From Biscogniauxia marginata (lineage: Eukaryota > Ascomycota > Sordariomycetes > Xylariales > Xylariaceae): DNA of 64,000 nt. This document shows positions 1-11,635 of the stretch, one piece after another. The notes below the pieces were generated by a model. The model did not search any database. It was not told the origin of the DNA and worked only from the letters and a program-made list of their open reading frames with translations. The position numbers and the translations under genes are program-made. The stretch spans positions 1-64,000 of the forward strand of contig MU404173.1 of assembly GCA_022695795.1 (NCBI GenBank). Reading direction: 5' to 3'. Numbering within the stretch: the stretch's first letter is position 1; each line of letters begins with the position of its first letter.

Positions 1-100
1 TTTTTATAATTTTTATAATTTTTATAATTTTTATAATTTTTATAATTTTTATAATTTTTATAATTTTTATAATTTTTATAATTTTTATAATTTTTTTTTT
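1..100. repeat. 9-bp AT satellite, about 11 copies
   Basis: About eleven head-to-tail copies of the 9-bp unit TTTTTATAA fill the left edge and then pass into a T-run. The array is cut by the window start, so its real length is unknown. It sits directly against RIP-decayed transposon DNA. Confidence 0.95.
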
Positions 101-3100
101 AATTTCGTCTTTTTCGAAACCCGTTTCGAGTAAATTATGTATATTATTATTACAAACCTAAACCTGTTAGAGGGGTTTCCTACAAGGATGTTGGGACACG
201 AACCATGGGGATGTTAACAAGATGGAGGATTTAAATGTAACATCACATAATATAGATCACTGTGGATAAAGTGATTTAAACGTATCTATTTAACAGTGTG
301 AGATGGATCACTGTGAATAGAGTGATCTAAAGGTATTTAATATACTAAAAGTGGAAGAAATGTATAAGGGAAAAATGAGTATAAAAAGGATGAGATTTCT
401 TATGTATTTAGTCATTTATTCTAGTTTTTTAGCTATTAATTTAAGATTATAGTTACTCCTTAATATTATAATAAGAATACCTTGAAATCTCTTTAACGAA
501 CAAGATAAAGTTAATTTCTTAAACTAACTTTAACTTATTATTACTTTTAAATCAAGAAAACCTAGTACGTACTTATTTATAAAGTTAATTAACTAGAAAT
601 ATATAAGGAGGTTCGTTATAATTATATAGTATTAAAATATAATATATATAACCCTTAATAATTATTTCGTTGTTTTTCTCGAAACTTAAATAAAAATAAT
701 ATACTTTAAAATAATATAATTATTATGGAACGTTATCGTAAATATATTTATTCTTTTTTGTGTTATTATTTTCTGGTTTTTAAAAATAATAATTAGTTTT
801 ATTTTTAAAGTTTTTATATATTTAACAAGTGTTATTAATATAAAAACTTGAATATAACGATATATATTCTTTTTATAATTCTATTATTTTATTTTTTAGT
901 TATTTTACTTTTTTTGGTTTAGGTTTTTCATTTAATAATTTATTAAGTTAATTAGTATTATTTAAATTTTAATAAACATCGTAATTATTATTTATATAAA
1001 AATTTTAATGTAAATTATTATGTTTACTTCTTTTTTAATGTGTTTTATACTTGTCGTCGTTATAATGGCTTTAATGTAATTTATTATAATCCGATTTAAT
1101 TTTTAAGTCGTATCTTAATTTATAAATATTATATTTATATAGTAATTCGCTTTTGTTATATCTTTATTTAATTTATTTTAGCGTAAAATACTTTAAATAT
1201 AAGTAATTATGCTTTAAATAATTTCTAAAGCCGACTTAATAATATTTATAACTTTTATGAATTATAATAAATAAACGATAATTCTTTAAGTAATATTTAT
1301 AAGCTTTTTCTTTATAACTTTAATAAACATTATAACTTTTTTTACTTTAATAATAATAATAATAAACACTTAATTTACCTTTTTACTACTTTTAAAATAA
1401 ACCCTTATTTTAAAGATTTTTTTCTCGAGTTAAGAAATCCCTTTTATTTTTAGTTTTTATTTTTTAGGGTTTTAATACTCGTTTTTATAATGTTTTTTCT
1501 TTTTATAGTTAAAATATTTAATAGTTAATTTTTTTTGTTTTTTTTTGTTTTTTTTAAGCAGCGTTGATTTTAATAAGGTTTAATTTAATTCTAATACTTT
1601 TCTTTATTCCGGTATTACTTTTATGATTTCCTCCTTTTTATTAATTATCGTTTTTTTCGTTATATCGGGTTTTTTTTAAGGTATCGTTCGAAGTTTTTAT
1701 TATCGATGATAATTATTATTATAACGTAATTATTAAACTTTTTAGGTTTTTTTTATATAAATTTATTTTATATAACTTATTTTTTATATAATTCTTTAAT
1801 TTTTAATAAAATAAGTAATATAAGTTTTTAATAAATAATTACAATTAACTTACGAGTTTTTTAAACTTAATAACGTAATTTAAGGTCTTTTTATTTTGTC
1901 GTAATTTGTGAAATCGAGTTTTAGCTTGTTACTTAAGAATTAAGTTGTTAAATATAGATTTAAGTTGTTTTTTAAATTTCTTATAATCTTTAAAAACCTT
2001 TTTTATATTTTTTAAACGTTTTATTTATTATTTAAGTAATTTTTTAACACTAATTAAAACCAGGTTAAAGTAGTTTTAATAAGGAGTTAAAATACCATGA
2101 AAACTTTTTGTTTTTTTAATAATAATTATTCCGTAATAAAACCGTAAATAAGTTCCGGCTTAAATTAAAAATCTTTTTAAATTATTTAACTTATTATATT
2201 TATTAAATATAATTAATTTAAAACTTTTTATATTAAGAGTTATTATGTTGTTTTTATCGTTTAAGCTATTAAAGTCGTTATCGTTTAAAAGTAGCTTTAG
2301 TTATTTATTTTTAAGAAATAAAAGTTATTTTACTTATTTGTTTTCTTTTTTAAGTACTTCTTTTTTTTCCTTTTCTTTTTCCTCAAATGATTTTTCTTGT
2401 TAAGTTTTAAAGGTATCTTTTTAAAGCTCTTCTTTAGTTATAATTATAATTAATTTTTATATTAGTTTTTTTTAAACCTTTTTATTATATCGTAAAAAAA
2501 TTTAAAGTTTTCGTTTAATAACTTATTAATTATTTTTTTTTAATTATTTCTTTTTTTGCTACTTTTTAGTTTTAAGAGGTATATTTATCTTAAGACGATT
2601 TAATTAAAAGTCTTTTTTTTAAACTAATGTTAAGTATTAATTAAAAAGCTATTAAAATATAACAAATCTCTTTATATATTCCTAGTTAACTAACTTTATA
2701 AGTAAATATATATTAGGTTTTTTTAATTTAAAAGTAATAATAAATTAAGGTTAATTTAAGAGATTTATAATGCTTCGTTTATTAAAAAGATTTTAAAGTA
2801 CTTTTATTATAATATTAAAAAGTAATTATAATTTTAGATTAATAACTAAAAAACGAGAGATTAATTATATAAGAGATTTTTCCTTTTTTATATTTATTTT
2901 TTATTCTTTATACTTTTTATATTAATATGTTAAATACCATTAAATCTTTTTATTTATAAAAATCTAACTTATTAGATTCTTTTAGATTCTTAAAGTAACA
3001 AGAATTTAATTACGTAATGTTAGATTATAATTAGGGATTAAATTAACTAGTTTAACTACTCTTGATCCGTGCCTCGACACCCTAGTAAGAAACTCCTTTA

Positions 3101-3590
3101 ATCTTATGGTTCGTAATAATAACTATATAATTTAATTAAAATAAAATTCCAAAAAATTAATATTAAAAAACATAAAAAGAAAACGCGTAAAAACTAAAAT
3201 CATAATAAAACGCACGGGCCTTTTACGTATTTCTTTATATTTTTTACTTTTTATTTTTTAATTTTCATTTTAATTAAACTATATAGTTATATAATTAGAA
3301 AAAAAGGTTCGAGACTTTTCTGATTTTTACATATAAAGTTATAAATTTTCAAAAAAGTCGATTTTATATAAAAAACTATTTCGTTTACGAGCTTGTTTTA
3401 TTTATTTGCTTATATAATATGTTAAACTAATTATTATAAATGAAAAAGTTATTTTAATTAAAATATATTATATATTAAAAATAAATATTATAATTATTTA
3501 TTTTTAAAATGGTTAATATATAAAAAAACAAGGTATAAATAAGCGTTCCGTTAATTTAACTTGCTAATTAGCCTATTTGGTATAGTTAAG
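101..3590. mobile_element. AT-rich, RIP-decayed transposable-element DNA
   Basis: This stretch is almost entirely A and T, has no ORF of useful length on either strand, and is full of TTA, TAA and TAT steps. That is the signature left in filamentous ascomycetes by repeat-induced point mutation of transposons. No reverse transcriptase, integrase or transposase motif survives well enough to name. The less degraded left end near position 189 starts with TG and looks like a Copia or Gypsy LTR, so an LTR retroelement is the best guess. The boundary near 3590-3640, where base composition returns to normal, is sharp. Element class is inferred; the decay pattern is directly visible. Confidence 0.7.
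189..331. repeat. Possible degraded LTR start with two internal direct repeats
   Basis: The segment begins TGTTGGGACACG, an LTR-like TG start. It contains two imperfect copies of a 27-bp unit beginning GATCACTGTG (254-280 and 305-331). It is the least AT-rich part of the decayed block. No matching second LTR was seen in the window, so this is a fragment or a solo remnant if it is an LTR at all. Confidence 0.35.
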
Positions 3591-4000
3591 ACCCGGTAGT
3601 GTTAACTATTTATAAATGGCTTTTTCGATCTTTCGAGTTGTAGCCGGCTGCAGCCAATAGAAATTATGCTAAAAGGTGTGGGGAATGGGATAGTCAACGG
3701 ACCCGGAGATTAGCCAGCTAGACTTGCTTTAGTAATCAAGCTACAATAAGGCAGTGGAGTATGTGGCTGCCTAAGGCTTAGCATTTCGGCTAGTGGGTTC
3801 TTATCCTTGCAAGTTAGACAGGAAATAAAAGCCAAGCTGATTACATCCCCTTTCTCTCGAACCAGAAGCGGCAAAATTCCTAGCCGCTCTTAATAGCGCG
3901 CGTCGTCTCGCGTCGTTTCTTGTGCCGTCTCTTGCAACTTAACCACATCCCATTTCTATCCCCATCTCTATCACCATCTCTATCACCAACCCCATCCGCC
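3591..4000. other. Gene-less upstream flank of the FunK1 pseudogene
   Basis: Composition returns to normal near 3640. Three imperfect 12-bp copies of CCATCTCTATCA lie at 3950-3985, immediately before the old start codon at 4001. They were probably part of the 5' leader of the gene before decay. Nothing else is recognised here. Confidence 0.5.
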
Positions 4001-6200
4001 ATGGCAGATCAGAACCGGTCAGAGATCATCCGTAGAAATCCTATCAGCAACGGTCTCGATGCTTTCCGCGAGAGTACGAGCATCCCTTGGTCGGAAGACG
4101 CCCTTAACGAGCTTAACAATGAAGGTAAGTAGCTCGCCTTTACTGTGGTGTATTCTTTTAATTATCATCTAGATTTCCAGAACACCACTATCGACCTTCT
4201 CTTAGCATTGCAACAACTTCGGGCGTCTCGTGTGCTTCGGTTCGGCAATAAGACTCTGTTAAGCGGCCTATTAAGCCTTACCTCAGCCGTTACGTCTAAT
4301 GACTTCGACTATGCCCGTGTTAAACCTCTTTTAGTAACAGTCATCGCTAAAAAGTCTAACGAGGAGATTTGGGACCAGGTTTACAGCGCTATTACCGAAT
4401 CTACTCCGCCTCCCCGACCAATAGCCTCTTCCCTCCAACAAACTCCATAGCTTCGCAACACGGGCAGTTTTACTAACTCCTCCGAACACCGAAAATATAT
4501 AGACGATGTGCTAAAAAAGGAGCTCGGCCCTATATATGTTGGGCTCCGCAACTTTCACGAGACGTACTTTGGAGGTGTAGTCGGCCTTGACACCGCAGCT
4601 GACGCTGTATTCAAGAGTTGTACCGAAGGCGAATACCCATTATTTGGTGAGGGGGGATGGAGCGGGTGGCCACAGGATGCGAATCAAGATCGCGTTTTAA
4701 GTTGGTTTACTAACATAAGCGAGGAGCTGGCAACACTTGCAAAGCGTGGCTCGATCTTGGGAGATACGTAAGAAAAGTGATTTTTTCTTAGGACACCCGT
4801 CGGTTTACTATTGCCTTTACCCTTTATGGATCTTTCATGAGAATATGGGTATTCGATCGCTTAGAGGGGATCGCATCCGACCGGTTTAATATAAACGAAA
4901 ACGGACTCCGTTTTGTATCTACTATTCTCGGGTTTCTTTGAATAAACAAGGCGCAACTGGGGTTTAATCCTACTATTATTACATCAGGTGGTAAACGGTA
5001 TATCGAAATTAACCGGAACAGCCGTTAAGAATGTTTAGTTATTAATATAGTTATAAGACGTACACCTTGTATCGCCAGCTGTGTAACAACTTGCTAAAAG
5101 GCCCATAGCGAAAATAACTTAACATTACTTGTTATTAAGGACTCTTAGCAGTATACAAAGCGTAGAGAAAAAAGCGAACTACTTCAAGAAGCGACTAGCA
5201 AAGGCGTAATTAACATGGGCTAATACTATTATCATTATACCGTTCAGGTACACAGAACTAACGACGACATACAAAACAATATCTAAAAGGGGCTAAATAT
5301 TACGACAGCAGAAAATTACCGTCCATAACGCTCAACGATCCCACGCACCGGCACGGCCACGGCAGGTTCGCGAGAAGGCCGCAGTGCTATATTTAGTCAA
5401 AAGCGATTTACCAGCTAGACAGACGCACCTCTGCCGCCTCTCAAACGACCCTGTTCGGTATCGCCAACCAAGGTAAACAAAAATACACTGCCGAATCGGA
5501 TACATCGGCGTTTAATTATTAGTAATTATAAAAAACCTATATATAAAGCAAGCTCCTATGTAGCTCTCCTTAACGCGTTAAAGAGTTATATCGTAAAACA
5601 CGAGTCATTATGCAAAGCCGGTATTCTTTACTGAGACATCTTAATTAACAACCTCATAATCAGTAAAGACGATAATAACCCCTTATAACCCTCATTTTTA
5701 ATCGATTTAAACCTTACTATTAAAAAACAACGAAAAAGAGCCTCGGGAGCAAAAAGCAAAACAGGTACAAAGGCTTTTATAACTATTAAGGCACTTCTAA
5801 GCGAGTAACATTCCTTTATACACAACTTCGAGTCTTTTTTTTAAGTGTTGTTTTAAATATATATTCATAACAAGGGACCAGATAAAAAAAAGCTTAATAG
5901 AGTTATCCCACGATTTAATAAATAAAATTATATAAACATAATAAAACTAGCACAACTAAAAAAAGGATATATATCATATAAAAAAAACTTCATCGGAACT
6001 ATGAAAAAAGAGTTTACTTCTTATTACTAACCGCTAGTACCTTAAGTTAATAAGTTGCGAAAAGTAGTATTTCCGAATGGTGAAAAGTAGGAGAAAAAGG
6101 ACGAAAACCTGTATATTCGGATAAAAAAGATCTTTCAAGAAGCTCAAGAAGATCTTTCAAGAAGCTCAAGAAAATCTTTCAGGAAGCTCAAGAAGATCCG
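4001..6200 (+). pseudogene. FunK1 (fungal-type protein kinase) pseudogene, RIP-decayed
   Basis: Translating across stops gives a near-continuous FunK1-family protein. An N-terminal region begins MADQNRSEII at 4001, with an apparent intron at about 4125-4171. A conserved middle follows (for example GLRNFHETYFGG and WSGWPQDANQD, 4550-4690), then a kinase core and tail to about 6200. The catalytic loop at 5620-5652 reads GIL-Tyr-stop-Asp-ILINN where the family has HRDIS.NN: His to Tyr (CAC to TAC) and Arg to stop (CGA to TGA). The DLDL segment reads DLNL at 5704-5715, and further stops occur at 4441-4450 and 5686-5688. C-to-T and G-to-A changes dominate and decay worsens downstream. FunK1 kinases are usually about 700 residues, matching this extent. 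The gene is certainly non-functional; the family call rests on recognised sequence blocks. Confidence 0.85.
6131..6196. repeat. Three 22-bp tandem copies at the kinase pseudogene 3' end
   Basis: Three consecutive 22-bp copies of a unit starting TCTTTCAAGAAGCTCAAG occur at 6131, 6153 and 6175, with two substitutions in the third. The unit length is not a multiple of three, so the expansion shifts the C-terminal frame of the FunK1 relic. It appears to duplicate the region encoding the family's C-terminal REAQ.D segment. Confidence 0.85.
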
Positions 6201-6327
6201 AACATATAACAGATAGATTTGTACTGGGACATGATATCCCACATTTCTCATCAAGTCTTGTTCCTATTGCTTTGGGTTGGCGGGCTCTATTGGGAATCTT
6301 AGCTAATGCGGTAACTACAAAAAAGGG

Positions 6328-8034
6328 TCAATCGGATTTACTTCTAACGAATGCTGCACGTGGTATATCACCTGAGAGACCTGTTGGGTTCTCAATAGGG
6401 ACGGTAGCCGTCACCGCACGGGTTTGGCTCGTGCTACTGCTTTTGGGGCCGGGGAATCCATCATTTCTGTTGCCGCTATCATCGCTGCTACCTTTTCCGC
6501 TATCGTTGCCAGAACCCAAGTCACTTGCGGATTCGCCTCTGTAGGAGCGATGAGCAACTGGGCTAGTTGGATTATAGAGCTTCGTCGCTATATCATCGAG
6601 GATAGGATCTTTGAACTGATCGGACTTGTATTCTAGTTGCTTTAGCAACGATATCCTTTCAGAGACATTTAGTTCGACTATGTTCCGCTTGCCTAAGCTA
6701 GAAGAGCATAATGAAGTAACCCCATTACCGCACAGCTTTTCCACATTAATAAGAAATTGCTTATAAATTGTTTCCCGGCGGTTCTTTAGCTTTGTTCGCA
6801 TTATTTAAAAGGCGGCAGTAATAAGATTTATATTTTATAATCGTTATATAGTTTAGAAGGTTTTAAAACTCTTCTTAATCTTCTCAAGGCAAAGCTTAAC
6901 GGAGGTTAGCATACACGAATTCGATCGCCTGGCAAGTTCTGCTCGGATAAATAGAGTCGTTTGTCGGCAGTGTTTATAAAGGGTATTAAGATCTTCCGTA
7001 GTCACATCAACGTAACCGTCTTCGTACGAAAAGCTGCCTCGATCGCATGTGCTTATGAGGATGTGTGGTGCTGTCATGATGGATGTACAATACCTAGCCA
7101 ATTTAGCATATTTCTTCCTAGGAAAGAGCTGGGAAATATTGGAGGAAAATATAGTGAATAAAGTGCTCGAGGAAGGATCTTAACAGTTGCCTAGCAGATG
7201 CCTAGAGAGTTTCCATTATTTACTTAGTACATACCCAGGACTTACCCAGTATTTCCTACATGTTATCCTTGCTTTACCCAGCAGCAACTTGGCACTTCCC
7301 TGTTAGACTGCAGTTAATGTAAGATCTATCATAGGCATTATTAGAATGCTCTACACGCTGAATCGGCCCCGCTGGTCTATCAGGCAAGATTAGAGATCTT
7401 TTGATAGGAGGGTTGCCTGAGATAGATGAGCTGTCCCGCATTAGCCAAGTTCTGTCGAGGTTTTTGAAGTTTTGTGCAAACCCCCACAGATATTCAAGAT
7501 TCCGGCGGAGGTGTAGATCAAATATACCGGATGCAACCCAGGAAATCAACAACAATAACATAGAGCCAATCAGATATACTTTAACATATCGATTTTACGT
7601 TCTATAGCTCCCTCTTTAGTAGTTGTTTAAATCAGTTGTAATAATAGGTGTTAAGCCACCAACCCATATACCATCGTAGTTTATCCTGCATTAGTCTGTC
7701 TTTGAGTTGCAATGCGTTCTCCAGGGGGATGGCAAAGTCGTACTTATAACGGGACCTTGTCCTGTATTCACTGCAGCCAACAGAGAATAGTTACCCCTCG
7801 ATCGTAAAACGGCATGTTACGGACATATGCAAGTTATCGTGGATATGGCGTCTCTAGTCATATTTGACTCAAACAGGGAAGTATAGGATGCAGACCGACG
7901 CCCGATCCAGATAATTTGCGCGAGTCCTGCCGTTCCTTGGTTACATCGATATACTACAGATACAGCAACCCGCCAACAACGGTTTCCGCTCTAGACAATA
8001 ACAAGGCAAGGGCCACAGGCAAGTCTAATTTCAT
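6328..8034 (-). pseudogene. Decayed membrane-protein gene of unknown family
   Basis: On the minus strand a signal-peptide-like start (MKLDLPVALALLLSRA) lies at 8034. It is followed, after a frame change near 7960, by a long reading frame running to 7274. That frame is interrupted by about four stops, which look like CAA or CGA turned to TAA. It includes a hydrophobic segment MLLLLISWVASGIF at 7561. After another frame change, two blocks in one frame (7101-6853 and 6801-6328) follow, separated by four stops. The last block is Ser/Gly/Asp-rich and probably a cytoplasmic tail. I recognise no family. The layout suggests a secreted or membrane protein with an N-terminal signal, one transmembrane helix and a disordered C terminus. 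The neighbouring FunK1 relic is decayed in the same way. That the blocks belong to one gene is inferred. Confidence 0.5.
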
Positions 8035-8406
8035 GTTGGTATCCATATTAGGTAGTATACAAAGCCCTTCGAGGGGTTTCCTAATGGATAGTTAGGTCTT
8101 CGAGCTGTGATTCTGACGATGGTGAAAAGTATAAGTATCCTCTCAGTTCACGCTCAATCTTGATATCTCGGATCAGCATCTCAATAAGCCCTCGCTGGAT
8201 TCTTCTATTCACTTTATACGCCAGTCAATAATTTCTATATTTTCTGGTGTGACATTACTGCCTCTGTACCTACAGTATAGTACCGCCAACGATCTACCGA
8301 CAGGTGACAACAAGCGCAATCCTCGAAGATTCTTGGTGAGATTTAGATGCTAGTATTTATACGACTTTTCACTGACTTGACGTGTTCTTCGGGGTGTAAT
8401 TCCACC

Positions 8407-9293
8407 ATGCCGGAAGAAGGTCAGAAAAACGAGAACACCGAAGAGCCTCAGGTCAATGGAGAGGAAACTTCGGGGGAGTCGTCATCAGATTCTTCACCAC
8501 CAAGCACTGATATGGTAGACATAAATGATGCGATGTCAGGGAATTATGGGCAGCATCGACTCCATTTAGGCCAAGTGTTTATGCAACGTACCTTGTTTTG
8601 ACAGCGCAAGACTTTGACTAGTAGTCCGTCTCGACATTTATCTTCTAGACAGCCCTTTGTAATCATTTCCTAACAGCGTTTCTTTTTACAATATCCAGTA
8701 CGGACAATATGGCCCAGTTTGTCGAACCCTATAACCAACTCGACAAGAGCATCTCCAATGCGCCTCAACCGGACCTTGACGAGAAATCTATAACTAAAGT
8801 CGAAACAAGAAACGCAGATGGGACGTTACGTGAGATTGAGCTATTTCGACTCAAGTGGCAGCCGGCGTGGGATGAGATCGTTAAACAAGCTGTCGAAGGA
8901 TCAGTATGTACGCATATTTCTAACTAAGCAGCTGCAACTAACTAACACAAGAAACCACAAATAAAGAAAATGGCTCTAACTCCACTGGAGTGGAACGCAA
9001 GTCTGTTCCTGCTCAGGCCGGGGGGCGTATTCGCAGCTAAGGACAGCATAATTCTCATACTACCTGTTGGGATTATGGACAAAAGCCCGGCTCCGCAGGC
9101 AGTATTTCATAGGAAAGACGAACGCCCTACACGTCAAGACTGGAAAAGGCGGATATATATTCTCGAACCAGGCTTGGGTGTAAGAATACTAAATGATGAG
9201 ATTATGTTTCTAGCAATTGTGTTTGACAACGTTAAGCAGAGGGTTAATGACGAGGGCTCGAAGGACTTGAAAGACCGCTCAATTATCTCATAG
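8407..9293 (+). CDS. Hypothetical protein, exon structure uncertain
   Basis: An acidic N terminus starts MPEEGQKNENTEEPQ at 8407. A possible first intron ends at AATATCCAG before 8702. A second segment (AQFVEPYNQLDKSISNA onwards, 8709-8910) looks genuinely coding. It ends at a good donor (GTATGT) near 8911, with acceptor candidates near 8968. The third segment, open to 9293, can be read in two frames, one of them interrupted by stops, so the correct join is unclear. One way to connect exons 1 and 2 in frame is a GTCAGG donor at 8535. No domain is recognised. The gene is divergent to the membrane-protein relic at 6328-8034 and may itself be damaged. An alternative is that only the 8709-8910 exon is real. 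Confidence 0.35.
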
Positions 9294-9632
9294 CAAAGTT
9301 CCAACGGAGAAATATCTATCTATGGCATCATTTAATGTGGTAACATTATCCCACCGTATGAATTGCTCCATCCATCCATCATCATCACCACCTACGCTGT
9401 TGCCGCAGGATTTATCAACACCAGAGCCAACACCTGAAGACCTAGCGTTGCCATGCGTATCACCTGGCGCTATCGTATTAGGACTAGAACGACCTGGTTC
9501 TGCCTCTCTGGGCGCATCATTCTGAACAAGCCCTAAGGCGTTACTTAACGTGGCGGTGCCTTGCCGTAGTTGTTCCCGATGGGAAGAAATCGTATCCACG
9601 CAAATCTGGTTGACGTCTCGGTGCGGGCACAC
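9288..9632 (-). CDS. Possible C-terminal exon of an unrecognised protein
   Basis: A 114-codon open segment on the minus strand has no ATG start and stays open further upstream, so it would be the last exon of a gene rather than a whole gene. It ends DAIDRYFSVGTLL and holds a Gly/Ser/Asp-rich stretch encoded partly by ATC/CCA microsatellite-like DNA. A C-terminal region of a fungal transcription factor is conceivable but unsupported. It may be non-coding. Confidence 0.2.
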   Translation of the reverse strand: MCPHRDVNQICVDTISSHREQLRQGTATLSNALGLVQNDAPREAEPGRSSPNTIAPGDTHGNARSSGVGSGVDKSCGNSVGGDDDGWMEQFIRWDNVTTLNDAIDRYFSVGTLL

Positions 9633-9639
9633 CGGTGCA

Positions 9640-10795
9640 AAGGGAATGGCGGAGGTATATGGCTAGTTGACTGGTTCATGTCCCGTAGGTACGGACAATC
9701 CGTACACGTTGACAATGCGTGAGGGTGCGCCTAAAGTGGCAATATGATCTAAGCCCAGTTGCTTGTAGATGGATTCATAATTGGTATACTATGAACGATA
9801 CCTTATACACAGTAAAAGCCATGGCCGGCAGAACCCTACCTTGGCGAACGCCCAGGGGACCAGTGCGCATCATACGCACACTAGGTACCGAATATAAAAA
9901 GCAACTCGTTGTAACTTTTACCTTCTTCCCCTTTTAAAAGTAAAGCATGTCGGCTCTTCCTCTCTTTGCGTGCGTTACCATGGTTTAATGACGGGGAACC
10001 CGGATTTTCTTTTCGGGCTCTTGACCTTTTTACCGCCTATGGTGAACACTGCCCTCTGTGACAGTGCAAGTCTTCTTCCACTGAATACTGACTGGGCTTA
10101 TTATTAGTGAACTAAGGCGTTCCTTAGAGGGTCGAAATTAACACCTATCTAAGAGGAAGAAGGAGGGAGGTACGGTTCAACGCGTTTGTAGATTCTTGAC
10201 AGGAGGAAACCAGTGCCATGCCTCTAAACGCTTTGGGGTTGTGTAAGGCAACTTTCTAGGTTACTCTGTTCACCATAGCTCTCCTGATTAATCGGACCAG
10301 GGAGGAAAATAGGATTCATACATGTTCCAGTGTGCACTCGACCAATATATAGCTGAAAAGTACCCAGATATGTGAGTGGATGGAGATTAATGGCTTGTAT
10401 CTAGCTTCGTTTCGAAGTCAGCGGTTGCTTCCTCCCAATACCTGCCTCTTATCTTGACTGACAGTCTTAACCTATAGCCACGAGCTTGCAACCTCTATGT
10501 TCTAGTCCCAATAGTCACAACAAACTAAAAATGAGTGAAATGTAACGAGAACCCCATCTCCCTTGATCGAACTACATGATCTATGAGCTTCTGGAAGGTA
10601 CTTCTCATTTGCTGTAATGACTGATAAAAATATGCGTTTCAGCTCACGGATTTCTCTGAACATCATATATAATTAGGAACACGGCTATCACCTACGAATG
10701 ATTGTATTTTGCTTTGGTAAAAATATAACGATGCCGCAACCCCCTTTTTATAAGGTCACTATTGAGAGTGCGAGGAACCATGCAGTGTGAACTAA
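9640..10795. other. Intergenic, nothing recognised
   Basis: Short ORFs only. No repeats, RNA-gene boxes or domain-bearing segments were seen on either strand. Confidence 0.6.
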
Positions 10796-11014
10796 CTATA
10801 TTCCATGTTTATTTCCCACAAGTGAATAAGCGACAAGAGTTGCGATAGCAGCACTCAGTACGTACACAAATCTCCTTCCCAAATCAACCAGCCGATTCCG
10901 TTCTACATTACGACTATGTGCGTTATCGACATATTCGAATTCAAAATTCTTTTCAAGTGCACATATATTCAACCCCATAGCTGAACATAAATAATCCTCC
11001 CAGCTTAGTATCAT
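10796..11014 (-). CDS. Small ORF with a C-terminal transmembrane helix, doubtful
   Basis: A 72-codon ORF with a true ATG at 11014 ends in a hydrophobic stretch, FVYVLSAAIATLVAYSLVG, preceded by basic residues. That is compatible with a tail-anchored or single-pass membrane peptide. There is no homologue I recognise and no nearby exon that obviously extends it. It could equally be chance or the remnant of a larger gene. Confidence 0.2.
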   Translation of the reverse strand: MILSWEDYLCSAMGLNICALEKNFEFEYVDNAHSRNVERNRLVDLGRRFVYVLSAAIATLVAYSLVGNKHGI

Positions 11015-11635
11015 GGAGACATGTAGTTAGAAAACAAAGCGAGGGCTTGGGGGCATCATTGTTCATTCATTAATCATTATCGACCAACCAACCAACCAAC
11101 AGGTCGATTTACATGTCTGGCTAGATGTACGTATGGCGTATGGACAAGATAAATGGTAGGCCATGCATGGCTGCAAGAAGGGAAACCCCCCTATCCCCAA
11201 CCCCCAAAACCCAAGAAAAGCCGAGAAGAGAGGACACAAGGTCCACCACCATTGGTATCGTATTTACAAAGTCATCTTACCCCCGTCCCCCGTGTCCGTT
11301 GCCGTTCCCTTTATGCCATTCCTTCTTTTCTTTTTTTCTCGCAAGATACGCTTATCAACAATCAGGAGGTATAAAAACCAACAAGATCTGGGACGCTGTC
11401 CAAATGGAAAACAAACAAGAACAAACTACAAAACTCCGACCAATGCAATTTTTTATACAACGCGCTGGGATTCGAATTCAAATAAAATAGATAGATAGGA
11501 ATCTTCTGGCAACGGCCTCACGATAATCACGATCCGCGTGTCCTCGACGAATTCACCTCGTGTGCGGGTCGGTTGTTTCATGTCTTGAGAATTCCTTTTA
11601 TTTACTCGCTGTGTGCGTGTGCGCGCAGAACGTTC
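11015..11635. other. Intergenic, 3' flank of SAC3
   Basis: Contains a short CCAA microsatellite around 11082-11100 and low-complexity C- and T-rich DNA at 11190-11340. Three overlapping plus-strand ORFs here show biased low-complexity composition and are not credible genes. The part next to 11636 is the SAC3 3' untranslated region. Confidence 0.6.

Noticed and set aside
11125..11498. Three overlapping plus-strand ORFs of 73-121 codons beyond the 3' end of SAC3
   Set aside because: Pro/Lys/Arg-rich translations of C-rich low-complexity DNA with no motif; they overlap one another in different frames.
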